NCBI GenBank assembly: GCA_016713405.1
Contig: JADJPF010000021.1
Coordinates: forward strand, 1 to 32,367
Reading direction: 5' to 3'
DNA length: 32,367 nt
From: Blastocatellia bacterium
GTDB taxonomy: Bacteria > Acidobacteriota > Blastocatellia > Chloracidobacteriales > JADJPF01
Part shown: piece by piece, positions 17,968 to 26,096 of the stretch
How positions within the stretch are numbered: position 1 is the first letter of the stretch
Layout: each line of letters opens with the position of its first letter
The notes under the pieces: generated by a model
Databases searched by the model: none
The model's input: only the letters and a program-made list of their open reading frames with translations
Told to the model about the DNA's origin: nothing
Program-made: the position numbers and the translations under genes

Positions 17968-20784
17968 ATGCCTTTTAACCTACGTCTTGCAGTTATATTA
18001 GCTTGTATAATTTCAACTAATTTATTTTTACCTGCTTTAACTGGGTTTTCATCTGTAAAAGCAAAAAATATTTACACCCAAGAAAAGAAAAAAATAGGAA
18101 AATTAATAGGTTTAGTTGTAAACCTTTCCACTGGTGAAGTTCTATCTAATGTTACAGTAGAAATCATTAATACTGGACAAACAATCAATAGTGATTTAGA
18201 TGGTAATTTTTCATTAGACCTTGAGCCAGGTACTTATCAAATACGTGCTGCCTTAAGTAATTTCCTAGAAACTCAAAAAGAAATCACAATTATAGCTGGT
18301 GAAACAGCAACTCTTGACCTAGTTTTAACCCAAGAAGGAGCTAGCGAAGTTGTAGAAGTAACAGCTAATACTAATAGCAATATTTCCTTATTAGAAGAAA
18401 GACGTACTGGTTTAGCCATAGCTGACTTAGTTAGTCGTGCAGAAATTAGCAAAGATAGTAGTTCTGAAGTCGCAGGAGTTTTACAAAAAGTTCCTGGCGT
18501 TTCTGTTGTAGGTAATAAATTTGTCTATGTTCGTGGCTTAGGTGATCGTTATAGTAATACTGTGCTTAATGATGCCCTAATGCCTACACCACAACCGGAT
18601 CGCCGAGTTGTCCCACTAGATCAAGTTCCATCCGAGTTAGTTCAAAGCCTAAAAGTATTAAAATCTTTTACTCCAGATCAGCCAGGTGAATTTGCAGGCG
18701 GATTAGTTAAAATTGAGACATTAGAATTTCCTAATCGATCTTCGTTAAAAATTTCTAGCTCTTTTAGTGGAAATACTCAAACAACCTTTCAAGATTTTCT
18801 GACTTATCCAGGTAGTCGCCTTGATTTTTTAGGGTTTGGCCTAGGACGACGCGCACTACCCGATATTATCCCTAATCAAACTTTAAGACGTGGAAGTCAA
18901 TTAATTTCTGGTTTTACTAGCCAACAACTACAAACTTTTGGCCGTGCTTTTGAAAACGTTTTTGAACCTCGTATTAGCGATGGACTTCTTAATCAAAGTC
19001 TTGGAGCCGTTTATAGTACGCAAATAGGAAAATTAGGTGTTGTTGCTAATGTCACCTACAATAAGTCTTCTCAACAGCAAGATGAAATTAGAAATTTCTT
19101 CCGTGTTGCGTCTGATAGTAATGGAAATAGCATAGTTTTTGCTTCTACTCGCTATAATTATGCAAATGGCACACAAAATGTAAGACTAGGTGCAATTGTT
19201 AACCTAGCCTATAAGCTTAATAATAACAATAAGATACTGTTAAAGAATTTTGTTAGCAATGATGCTAATGATGAAACCCGTACTACAGATGGGTTTTTTG
19301 ATGATCGTGGAAGTCGCATTAGAGGTTCACGCTTAAAATATGTTCAAACTCGCACAGGAACTTTTCAGCTAGCAGGGGAAAATCTTCTATCCAAGCTTGG
19401 AAATAGCGTCTTAAATTGGCGGTTTACTTTTTCACGCGCTACTTTTGATGAACCAGACCTTAGAGAAGTCCTTTATGAATTTGACTCTACATTAAATAAA
19501 TTTGTTTATTTTGACACCACTCAAAGCGGACTACGAATGTTTAGCGAAATGAGAGAAAGCATTCGTGAACCAGCTTTTGACCTATTAAAATATTTCTTTA
19601 CCTCAAAATCTACCTTTAGCTTTAAGTTAGGTTTTTCTAATGTTAATCGAGATCGTCGGTTTAATTCTCGTCGTTTTCGTTTTCTGCCAAGGGGTTTTGA
19701 TGGTGTAGATCGTAGTGCTAGCCCAGAAAATCTTTATGCCAGCCAAAATATTGCTCCAGATCGCTTTGAAATTAATGAAGATACCCGCCCAACTGACTTT
19801 TATATTGCTGCTCAAGATATAACTGCTGGCTATATTTTAAGTGATTATACTAGAAATAAATTACGTTTAATTGGTGGAGTTCGTATTGAACGAGGCAAAC
19901 AAGAAGTTAGCACACTAGATGCTTTTTCTACTCAATCAACCCCAATAGTTGCAAAACTAGATGACCTAGACTTTTTACCTAGTATTAGCGGAGTTTATAA
20001 TTTTACCTCTACATTTAGCTTACGTACTAGCTATAGTCAAACTGTCTCACGTCCTCAATTTAGAGAACTTAGCCCATTTGAATTTAGCGATATAACTGGC
20101 GGACGTGCTACTTTAGGCAACCCAAACTTAAAACGTGCGCTTATTCGTAATTTTGATATACGGGGAGAATACTTAAACTCAGGTAATTTAATATCTTTTG
20201 GATTTTTCTATAAAAACTTAAATAGCCCTATTGAAATTGTTGTTGAATCCACAACCGCACTAAGAACTTCTTTCCGTAATGCTCAAGGAGCGATAAATAA
20301 AGGCTTAGAGTTTGAATTAAGACAAAATCTAGGTAATTTATATAGTCGTCTATCTAGTATTAGCATTAATACTAATTACACTTTTGTTTCCTCAAATATT
20401 CGTATTGGCGACCAAGACCTTTCTGTCTTAACTTCTAAAGAAAGACCTCTTGCAGGACAGTCCAGACATTTACTTAATACTTCGCTTGATTATGATTTAG
20501 CAAATTTTCAATCCAACGCCCGGCTAATCTTTAATTACACAGGTGCAAGAATTAGCGATGTTGGAACTTTTGCCTTACCTGACATTATAGAAAAAGGCTT
20601 TCCAACAGTTGATTTTCTATTTAGCAAAAAATTTGGAGATAAAAAAGATAGTCGCTGGGAACTCAAATTTTCTAGCGAAAATTTATTAAATCGTCAAGTG
20701 CGATTTAAGATCCTTGACCAACCTTTCCAAGTCTATCGTCGTGGTAGAACTTTTGGTTTAGGTGTTTCTTATACTTTTTTCTAA
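17968..20784 (+). CDS. TonB-dependent outer-membrane receptor with carboxypeptidase-regulatory-like N-domain
   Basis: A 938-residue protein. It has a signal peptide of about 32 residues (LAVILACIISTNLFLPAL core), then a beta-sandwich domain of the CarboxypepD_reg type at about 45-125 (GLVVNLSTGEVLSNV, DLDGNFSLDLEPGTYQIRA). The plug is at about 145-260 with GVLQKVPGVSVVGNKFVYVR and RGLGDRYSNTVLN, a TonB plug motif. A beta-barrel of about 650 residues follows, ending in GLGVSYTFF, with the terminal aromatic residue expected for outer-membrane assembly. The substrate cannot be told. The ATG follows AAGAAGGA by seven bases. It is followed 66 bp later by a secreted beta-helix protein and probably shares its transcript. 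Confidence 0.92.
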   Translation: MPFNLRLAVILACIISTNLFLPALTGFSSVKAKNIYTQEKKKIGKLIGLVVNLSTGEVLSNVTVEIINTGQTINSDLDGNFSLDLEPGTYQIRAALSNFLETQKEITIIAGETATLDLVLTQEGASEVVEVTANTNSNISLLEERRTGLAIADLVSRAEISKDSSSEVAGVLQKVPGVSVVGNKFVYVRGLGDRYSNTVLNDALMPTPQPDRRVVPLDQVPSELVQSLKVLKSFTPDQPGEFAGGLVKIETLEFPNRSSLKISSSFSGNTQTTFQDFLTYPGSRLDFLGFGLGRRALPDIIPNQTLRRGSQLISGFTSQQLQTFGRAFENVFEPRISDGLLNQSLGAVYSTQIGKLGVVANVTYNKSSQQQDEIRNFFRVASDSNGNSIVFASTRYNYANGTQNVRLGAIVNLAYKLNNNNKILLKNFVSNDANDETRTTDGFFDDRGSRIRGSRLKYVQTRTGTFQLAGENLLSKLGNSVLNWRFTFSRATFDEPDLREVLYEFDSTLNKFVYFDTTQSGLRMFSEMRESIREPAFDLLKYFFTSKSTFSFKLGFSNVNRDRRFNSRRFRFLPRGFDGVDRSASPENLYASQNIAPDRFEINEDTRPTDFYIAAQDITAGYILSDYTRNKLRLIGGVRIERGKQEVSTLDAFSTQSTPIVAKLDDLDFLPSISGVYNFTSTFSLRTSYSQTVSRPQFRELSPFEFSDITGGRATLGNPNLKRALIRNFDIRGEYLNSGNLISFGFFYKNLNSPIEIVVESTTALRTSFRNAQGAINKGLEFELRQNLGNLYSRLSSISINTNYTFVSSNIRIGDQDLSVLTSKERPLAGQSRHLLNTSLDYDLANFQSNARLIFNYTGARISDVGTFALPDIIEKGFPTVDFLFSKKFGDKKDSRWELKFSSENLLNRQVRFKILDQPFQVYRRGRTFGLGVSYTFF

Positions 20785-20850
20785 ATTTTCTAACTTCTTC
20801 TTAAACAATAAATTACACAAATTTAAGCAAATTAAATTTTGGAGAAAAAA

Positions 20851-22151
20851 ATGTTAAAAAAATTTTTGTTTATTACTTTGTTAATCTTAGCTTTTTCGTC
20901 TGTCAGTCTGATAACTGATTACAATATTACTTCTGTTGAAGCACAAAGCAATATAGTAGTTTTGCGAGGAGATATTACTAGAAATATGACCTTAAACGCT
21001 AAAACTCGCTATGTTTTAGAAGGTGGCGTTTTTGTTCGTTCAGGTGCTACATTAAAAATTAAGCCAGGAACACAAATTTTTGCTGGCCCACGTAGCTTTT
21101 TAGTCATTGACCGAGGAGCAAAAATAATTGCTAAAGGTAAAGTTAATAAACCTATAGTTTTTACTAGCGCACAAGACCCAGGTAATCGTAAGCGCGGCGA
21201 TTGGGGCGGTGTAATCATTAATGGTTTTGCTCCAATAAATAATGGTGATAGCAACGGTGAAGCCGATGGAGAAGGTAACACCGGAAAATATGGTGGTAGA
21301 AATGCAGACGACAATAGCGGAATACTTCGCTATGTACGTATTGAATTTGCAGGGTTTCCACTTACTCCAACTAATGAATTAAATGGTCTTGCTCTTCAAG
21401 GCGTTGGACGAGGAACAGAAGTTGACTTTGTACAAATTACTGAAAGCGGCGATGATGCCATAGAATTTTTGGCGGCACAGTAAATGTTAAACACTTGTTG
21501 CTTTATGGCTCAATGGATGATGCTTTTGATTGGACAGGTGGTTGGCAAGGCAAAGCTCAATTTGTTTTAATTCAACAAGATGGAGCAATTGAAGCTAATA
21601 ATGGAATTGAGGCTGATAATAATGCAGAAAATAATGACTTAACACCTCGCTCAAATCCAACAATCCATAATATTACTGTTGTTGGGGATTCAGTTACTAA
21701 AACAGGTACTTCCATAGGTATGTTGCTTCGTGTTGGTACTGCTGCAACAATTCGTAATTTTATTATTCAAAATTACAAGGATGTTGCAATAAGAATTAAA
21801 GATCAATCTACATTAAATCAACTTGGTACTAACTTAGTGTTAGAAAATGGCATTATTTTTGATAATAAAAAAGGTGGATTCCAATTTCAAAATAATGATG
21901 GATCTGATGCGGGCGACTTATCTAATATGTTTAATAATATAGTAGTTATGGATCCACAGCTTACCGATAGCCTTAATAAAACTGCTCCTAACTTTAAACC
22001 CACCACCACATCACCAGCACTTAACACCAGTTTAGTTGCTCCCACACCAGCTAATGATACTTTCTTTGAAAGAGTTAATTTTTTAGGTGGTATCGGGCCA
22101 AATGATAGCGACGATTGGACTAAGGGCTGGACTTCCTTTAGACGCAACTAA
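20851..22151 (+). CDS. Secreted right-handed beta-helix-like protein, one-base frameshift
   Basis: The reconstructed product has about 433 residues. A signal peptide (LKKFLFITLLILAFSSVSL) is followed by short repeating beta-strand turns such as SGATLKIKPGTQIFAG and GAKIIAKGKVNKPIVFTSA. RGDWGGVIINGFAPIN and LRYVRIEFAG come next, the pattern of parallel beta-helix surface proteins. The frame breaks at T5 (21466-21470). Six T would give AIEFFGGTVNVKHLLLYGSM and join the two halves; as written it stops at TAA 21481-21483. The ATG at 20851 has GGAG seven bases upstream; a TTG at 20839 is unlikely. Its position after a TonB receptor suggests a surface or periplasmic partner. I cannot name its ligand. 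Confidence 0.8.
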
Positions 22152-22184
22152 TGTTTTTTCCCACTCTGCCTTGGTCTGTTTTTT

Positions 22185-22216
22185 AGGCACTACTTTTAAG
22201 GTAGTGCCTATTTTTC
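22185..22216 (+). terminator. Rho-independent terminator after the receptor/beta-helix pair
   Basis: A perfect 10-bp stem, TAGGCACTAC (22185-22194) with GTAGTGCCTA (22202-22211), has a 7-base loop and is followed by TTTTT. It is 33 bp after the beta-helix stop. A run of T on the 5' side means it could act in both directions. Confidence 0.88.
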
Positions 22217-22291
22217 CTAAAATTCCCCTTGCTAATACTTAATGCTGTTGTTAAAATCCTTGTTGCAAAAGACTAAAAATTATCAGAAAAA

Positions 22292-22315
22292 GTAATAAAT
22301 AATATTATTTGTTAC
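22292..22315. repeat. AT-rich palindrome before the candidate structured RNA
   Basis: GTAATAAATAAT followed directly by ATTATTTGTTAC, twelve symmetric positions with one T-G. As DNA it could be an operator; as RNA a hairpin of about ten pairs. Confidence 0.5.
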
Positions 22316-22332
22316 GAACAAAAGTCTCGATC

Positions 22333-23169
22333 AAGGCTTAAGAGCTAATTGCTTTAGATTTAAGACTTTAGAATTAAAAGATCAGGTATTCAAGAGCGTA
22401 TTGTGTTAAGGCTGAATGTTCCGCCAAACAAGTAGAGGATAGGCAAAAGATCCTTGAAAAATTAAGAAATTAGAATTAAGAGAGTAGAAAAGGTATTTTA
22501 CTGTAAGCTAACGCTTAGTAAAAACTAGCTTTGTTCGGGTTGTAAACCGCTTTTATTAGCGGGAGGAAAGCTTCTTTACTATTCGGACATAGAATATAGC
22601 CCAATCTACGTAACTGTAAGGGCTTGAAAAAAGCTATAGTTATCTAGGTGCAAGGTGTATATCAAGTTTCAGATAGTAGAAATTTTCAAATTTGAAGCTA
22701 GGGTGACTAAACTACTTTAATTAGGCTGTTTACACTACCTTTATTAACTCATTTCTATCAAAAATTGGGTGTGGCGGCACTGAAGTCAAGCTACATAATT
22801 AACTAATAACCTGGGGAGCGACTACCACAAAGGAACGTGTTCCAAAAAGGTCGTAAGTGCGGGAATCAATCAAGCATCTTGCTAATAGAAATATTAGTTG
22901 GGTAAGTGAGTTTAGCTATAAGCTGACTACTAATAATTAGCGATAATTACTAGAAAAAGTTTATAGGGAGATTTTAGTAACAATGAGAGCTATCATAAGG
23001 AAAATAAAAAGCAGGATATTATTGTAAAATAAGGTATTTAACTACTTAGTAGCAAAGAAATGCGGCTGTTTCGTAAGACCTCATTAGCTTTTTGTAGATT
23101 GAGAGCTTTATTTTCACAATACTTTTTATTTTGATAGCAAAGTCCCGATAGAGAAATCTATTAAGCCTT
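22333..23169 (+). ncRNA. Candidate large structured RNA (~840 nt), family not recognised
   Basis: There is no credible reading frame between 22152 and 23272, yet pairing potential is dense. Its outer limits are set by AAGGCTTAA (22333-22341) pairing perfectly with TTAAGCCTT (23161-23169). A long-range stem joins 22989-22995, 23002-23011, 23020-23025 and 23026-23032 to the nearly continuous 23108-23138, about 30 pairs with two small left-side insertions and one bulged C. Local hairpins include 22496-22523 (TAAC loop), 22547-22562 inside a helix 22527-22532/22567-22572, 22598-22624, 22832-22843 inside 22819-22822/22850-22853, 22882-22897 (GAAA loop), 22930-22953 and 23147-23162 (GAAA loop). The strand is inferred from the downstream genes. 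RNase P, tmRNA, rRNA and group II intron signatures were looked for and not found. Confidence 0.5.
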
Positions 23170-23271
23170 TTCTGTGATAAATAGGTGACTATTTAACATT
23201 ATCAAATATCTAGGTATATAGCTTTTATGTCTTTTGCGCCTAATTTCTAACCCAACCAAATAGAGGAAGTC

Positions 23272-23991
23272 ATGGTACAAACAACATTTACCCGTCAAAA
23301 AAGGGAATTGGCTAAGGCTAGTCAATGGATAGAACGATTAAGAGCGCATGAAGTAAGAACAATTAAATATTCTCCAGAAAAAGAAAAAACAGGAGAAACC
23401 AGGGAAACTTATGTTGATTATACTCCTCAAGAAATAGCAGGAAATATACTTAAAATTGTTGTAGAAGTTGTTTCTCAACATGGCGCAAGACAAAAAGCAA
23501 ACTCCAAAAATACAGGTCGTTTTAGCTGGCAGGGAATAGAGGCTGATTTAACCGTCCCTCAACTACGCGCCTTAGAAAATGCTCATAGTACTTTAGGCGA
23601 ACTTATTCGCAAACTTCCACGTCGTAACCCTAAATTAATCCCTAATACTGAATTTGAAGGTCATCCTGCTTTTATCCATCCAATGCAGGAATATACAATA
23701 AAAAAATCTCGTAGTATTCCTTATGAAGAAGAATCAACTACCCGTGTTCGTACCTACCAAGAAGATTATGAAGTAATTAGTCATTACACCCAAACCTTAG
23801 AAATTGATTTTGGGCTAGATGTCAAACTTATAAATGAACTAAATGAAATGGTTACAGACTTAGGAATATCTATTCAATCTGCAATTGATGAAGCCAACAC
23901 AAAAGGACATGACACAGATACAGTCTTAAACAGTGTTGTAAGCAATATCCAAGCTGTTTTTCTAAAGAAATTTCAAATCAAAGAAGAATAG
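23272..23991 (+). CDS. Uncharacterised protein, possibly related to the DUF7873 family
   Basis: A 239-residue, soluble-looking, charged protein without signal peptide or membrane segment. It has a helical N-terminus (QKRELAKASQWIERLRAHEV), a central GIEADLTVPQLRALENAHST followed by LIRKLPRRNP, and then SRSIPYEEESTTRVRTYQED. The C-terminal stretch includes IDFGLDVKLINELNEMVTDL and AIQSAIDEAN-like helices. The order (basic KLP motif, then a K-x-P and polar strand region, then a helix ending in an E/D-E-A-N motif) recalls an actinobacterial family I remember as DUF7873; this is a memory-based, weak match. GAGGAAGTC precedes the ATG. It directly follows the candidate structured RNA and is seven bases before the next gene, so RNA or nucleic-acid binding is a fair guess but only that. 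Confidence 0.75.
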   Translation: MVQTTFTRQKRELAKASQWIERLRAHEVRTIKYSPEKEKTGETRETYVDYTPQEIAGNILKIVVEVVSQHGARQKANSKNTGRFSWQGIEADLTVPQLRALENAHSTLGELIRKLPRRNPKLIPNTEFEGHPAFIHPMQEYTIKKSRSIPYEEESTTRVRTYQEDYEVISHYTQTLEIDFGLDVKLINELNEMVTDLGISIQSAIDEANTKGHDTDTVLNSVVSNIQAVFLKKFQIKEE

Positions 23992-23998
23992 TTAGTTT

Positions 23999-24706
23999 AT
24001 GAGCCAACCAATATCAATTTCTTTAGCTGGCAATGGTCAAGTGCTTGTCTTAACTTCACAAACAGCAAGACAAGCCTTTTACCAATTTTTTTATTGTCTT
24101 AATAAAAATATTTATGATTTTTCCAAGCCTCAAACTAGCAAATTACGTAGATGGGAGCTAAAACCTTTAGAATCTTATAAATGGCATAAAGATAATAACT
24201 TTACAATTTTAGATTTTTTGATGCGTCGTCATCTTAAAAATTATTATGGAAAAGAGCCAAAACATCTATTTGATAAATTAAATGATCAAGAAACTAAATT
24301 TATAGAAAAATTTATTAATCATTATTTACTAAATAAAGGCTATAGCCTAGTTCAAGGTGAAGGTCTAATACAAAAAGATTTAATTCAAGTAGATGAAAAA
24401 AGTTACAAAGAGAAAGTTTTTTATCTAATTCGTTATGGAGTGATTTTTATCCTAGAATATTTACCAAAAGACATAGCCTTAAGTGTACCAGAACGCTTTT
24501 TAGTTTTAGAAACATCAGACGATTTCCAGCAAGTTTATTATGATTCAATATTTACAAATCAAGTAACAAAAAGGTTAGAAGTAAAGCTACATAATTTTTG
24601 GAAAAGGACAGAAGTTTTTTCTATTCCCTTAGCTGATTTTAAACCTCATAAAATATTTGCAGTAAAAGATATCCTTCCCTACAAAGGCTTTAAGCTTATT
24701 GATTAG
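23999..24706 (+). CDS. Uncharacterised protein, partner of the preceding gene
   Basis: A 235-residue protein, not recognised. It starts MSQPISISLAGNGQVLVLTS and has no signal peptide or obvious membrane segment. A Lys/Tyr/Phe-rich middle (LRRWELKPLESYKWHKDNNF, RHLKNYYGKEPKHLF) gives it a basic, aromatic character. The later part alternates short hydrophobic strands (YLIRYGVIFILEYLPKDIAL, ERFLVLETS). It begins seven bases after the stop of the previous gene and is surely cotranscribed with it. A convergent hairpin at 24750-24797 ends the unit. Function unknown; the context suggests it works with the upstream protein and perhaps the candidate RNA. Confidence 0.75.
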   Translation: MSQPISISLAGNGQVLVLTSQTARQAFYQFFYCLNKNIYDFSKPQTSKLRRWELKPLESYKWHKDNNFTILDFLMRRHLKNYYGKEPKHLFDKLNDQETKFIEKFINHYLLNKGYSLVQGEGLIQKDLIQVDEKSYKEKVFYLIRYGVIFILEYLPKDIALSVPERFLVLETSDDFQQVYYDSIFTNQVTKRLEVKLHNFWKRTEVFSIPLADFKPHKIFAVKDILPYKGFKLID

Positions 24707-24749
24707 CTAAAAGTTATTTTTAAAAACAAAACTACTAATACACACAAGA

Positions 24750-24797
24750 TTTATACCGATAATCCTTTCTTATCTCAGATTGTATTATCAGTATAAA
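24750..24797. terminator. Stem-loop between convergent genes
   Basis: TTTATACCGATAAT (24750-24763) pairs with ATTATCAGTATAAA (24784-24797), 13 pairs and one C-A mismatch, around a 20-base loop. It lies between the ends of the two-gene unit on the + strand and the DUF1501 gene on the - strand, so it could terminate both, though it lacks a strong T run. Confidence 0.55.
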
Positions 24798-24821
24798 CCT
24801 TTATTTGCCCAACCCTAATCC

Positions 24822-26078
24822 TTATTTGTTAATAAATCCAATGTTTTCAAACTTGCCACCTAATATAGGCTGAGGATCTGTTAGTAACCAATCACTAAGA
24901 ATTGTGCTATAGACAGAACGAAAATCTATATCAAAAATTGTATTACCAGTATTGTCTAAATTTGTAAGGTTAGGGCTATTACCATAAAAACCACCTTTAA
25001 CAGCATTACCCATTACAAACATTGGGCCAGAAGTTCCATGATCAGTTCCCGCACTCCCATTTTCACGAACTCTACGACCAAATTCAGAAAATGCCATTAC
25101 TAATACACTATCAGCTTTACCTAATCTAACTAAATCTTGGTAAAAAGCATCAAAACTTTCTGAAATAGCGGTTAATAGTTCTTCGTGGTCGCTCTTTTGT
25201 CCTGAGTGAGTATCAAACCCTCCTAATGTAACGTGAATTACTTGCGCTCCTAAATCGCCAGCTATTACTTGTGCTGCCATTTGCAACTGAACACCAAGGC
25301 TATTTTCTGGGTATTTAATGGTTGGAGTATATTTAGTAATTCCTGCTTGTAAAGATTGAGAGCTATCAAGCGCATCTAACGCAGTTTGTTCAACATAGAG
25401 AAAATTAAAATCATCTGACTTAATAGCATTGCTTTTTGCTAAAGTGTTAATTTGATTGTTTCGGTCAGCCGGATATTTAGCATCTGTTTGGAATTGATAT
25501 AAAGGAAAACTATTTATAGAAGCAGGGATAAGTTTTTCTGCCACTAAACTCTTAGGTAAAGCTGCGGATCCTCGCCCATCACCAAGATTAATTACTGATA
25601 AAGGGTTGCCAGTGTCAGAAAGTTTTACATCTCCATATTTACCTAACCAGCCTAGTTGAAAAACTTCTTCTCTAGTTGTTGGGTCGGCACGATGATAAAT
25701 TGCTCGTGATTGGAAATGCGAAAGATTTGGATTTGGATATCCAGTATTTTGAATTACAGCAATTCGCTTTTGATCAAATAAGCTCTTAAATTTGCTCATC
25801 ACTGGGTGAAAACCTAAGTTATCACTAGCTTTTAGGACTGAGCTTTCTGCAATTGCAAGCATTGGACGTGCATCATAATAAGCCTTGTCAGTATAAGGAA
25901 TAACAGTATTTAACCCATCATTTCCTCCATCTAGCTGTACAACTACCAACACTTTACCAGATGGATTTGGTGCGGCAAAAACATTGCTAGAGCTTTGAAA
26001 ACAAAGTTCTGGTGATGCAATTGATAATGAAAGTAAACCTATTGTTCCTTTTAAGAAATCTCTTCTTGAGTGTGCCAT
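24822..26078 (-). CDS. DUF1501 family protein with Tat signal
   Basis: A 418-residue exported protein. The N-terminal SRRDFLKG at residues 4-11 is a twin-arginine export motif followed by a hydrophobic stretch (IGLLSLSIAS), so it would be exported folded. DUF1501 features are VQLDGGNDGLNTVIP near residue 47, a His/Asp-rich middle (LGGFDTHSGQKSDHEEL) and SAGTDHGTSGPMFVMG near 340. The family is distantly related to sulfatase/phosphatase-like enzymes, but its role is unknown. GAGGAGAT precedes the ATG. It is 18 bp downstream of the DUF1800 gene, the usual partner. Confidence 0.92.
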   Translation of the reverse strand: MAHSRRDFLKGTIGLLSLSIASPELCFQSSSNVFAAPNPSGKVLVVVQLDGGNDGLNTVIPYTDKAYYDARPMLAIAESSVLKASDNLGFHPVMSKFKSLFDQKRIAVIQNTGYPNPNLSHFQSRAIYHRADPTTREEVFQLGWLGKYGDVKLSDTGNPLSVINLGDGRGSAALPKSLVAEKLIPASINSFPLYQFQTDAKYPADRNNQINTLAKSNAIKSDDFNFLYVEQTALDALDSSQSLQAGITKYTPTIKYPENSLGVQLQMAAQVIAGDLGAQVIHVTLGGFDTHSGQKSDHEELLTAISESFDAFYQDLVRLGKADSVLVMAFSEFGRRVRENGSAGTDHGTSGPMFVMGNAVKGGFYGNSPNLTNLDNTGNTIFDIDFRSVYSTILSDWLLTDPQPILGGKFENIGFINK

Positions 26079-26096
26079 GGTAATCTCCTCTATAAA

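Noticed and set aside
22534..22566. TTCGGGTTGTAAACCGC followed by TTTT resembles the conserved 16S rRNA segment near E. coli position 420
   Set aside because: None of the adjoining conserved 16S segments (such as the GCAGCAGCCGCGGTAA region) is present before or after, and the bases fold into a local hairpin within the candidate RNA. Treated as coincidence or convergent hairpin.
22560..22900. GGAGGAAAG and CCACAAAGG pieces recall RNase P RNA
   Set aside because: The GAGGAAAG is not followed by the TCCGGGC needed for RNase P, and the matching ACAGAACCCGGCTTA 3' region is absent.
22240..23270. Group II intron or tmRNA
   Set aside because: No GTGCG start, no domain V hairpin with its AGC triad, no reverse transcriptase, and no tRNA-like T arm or tag frame was found.
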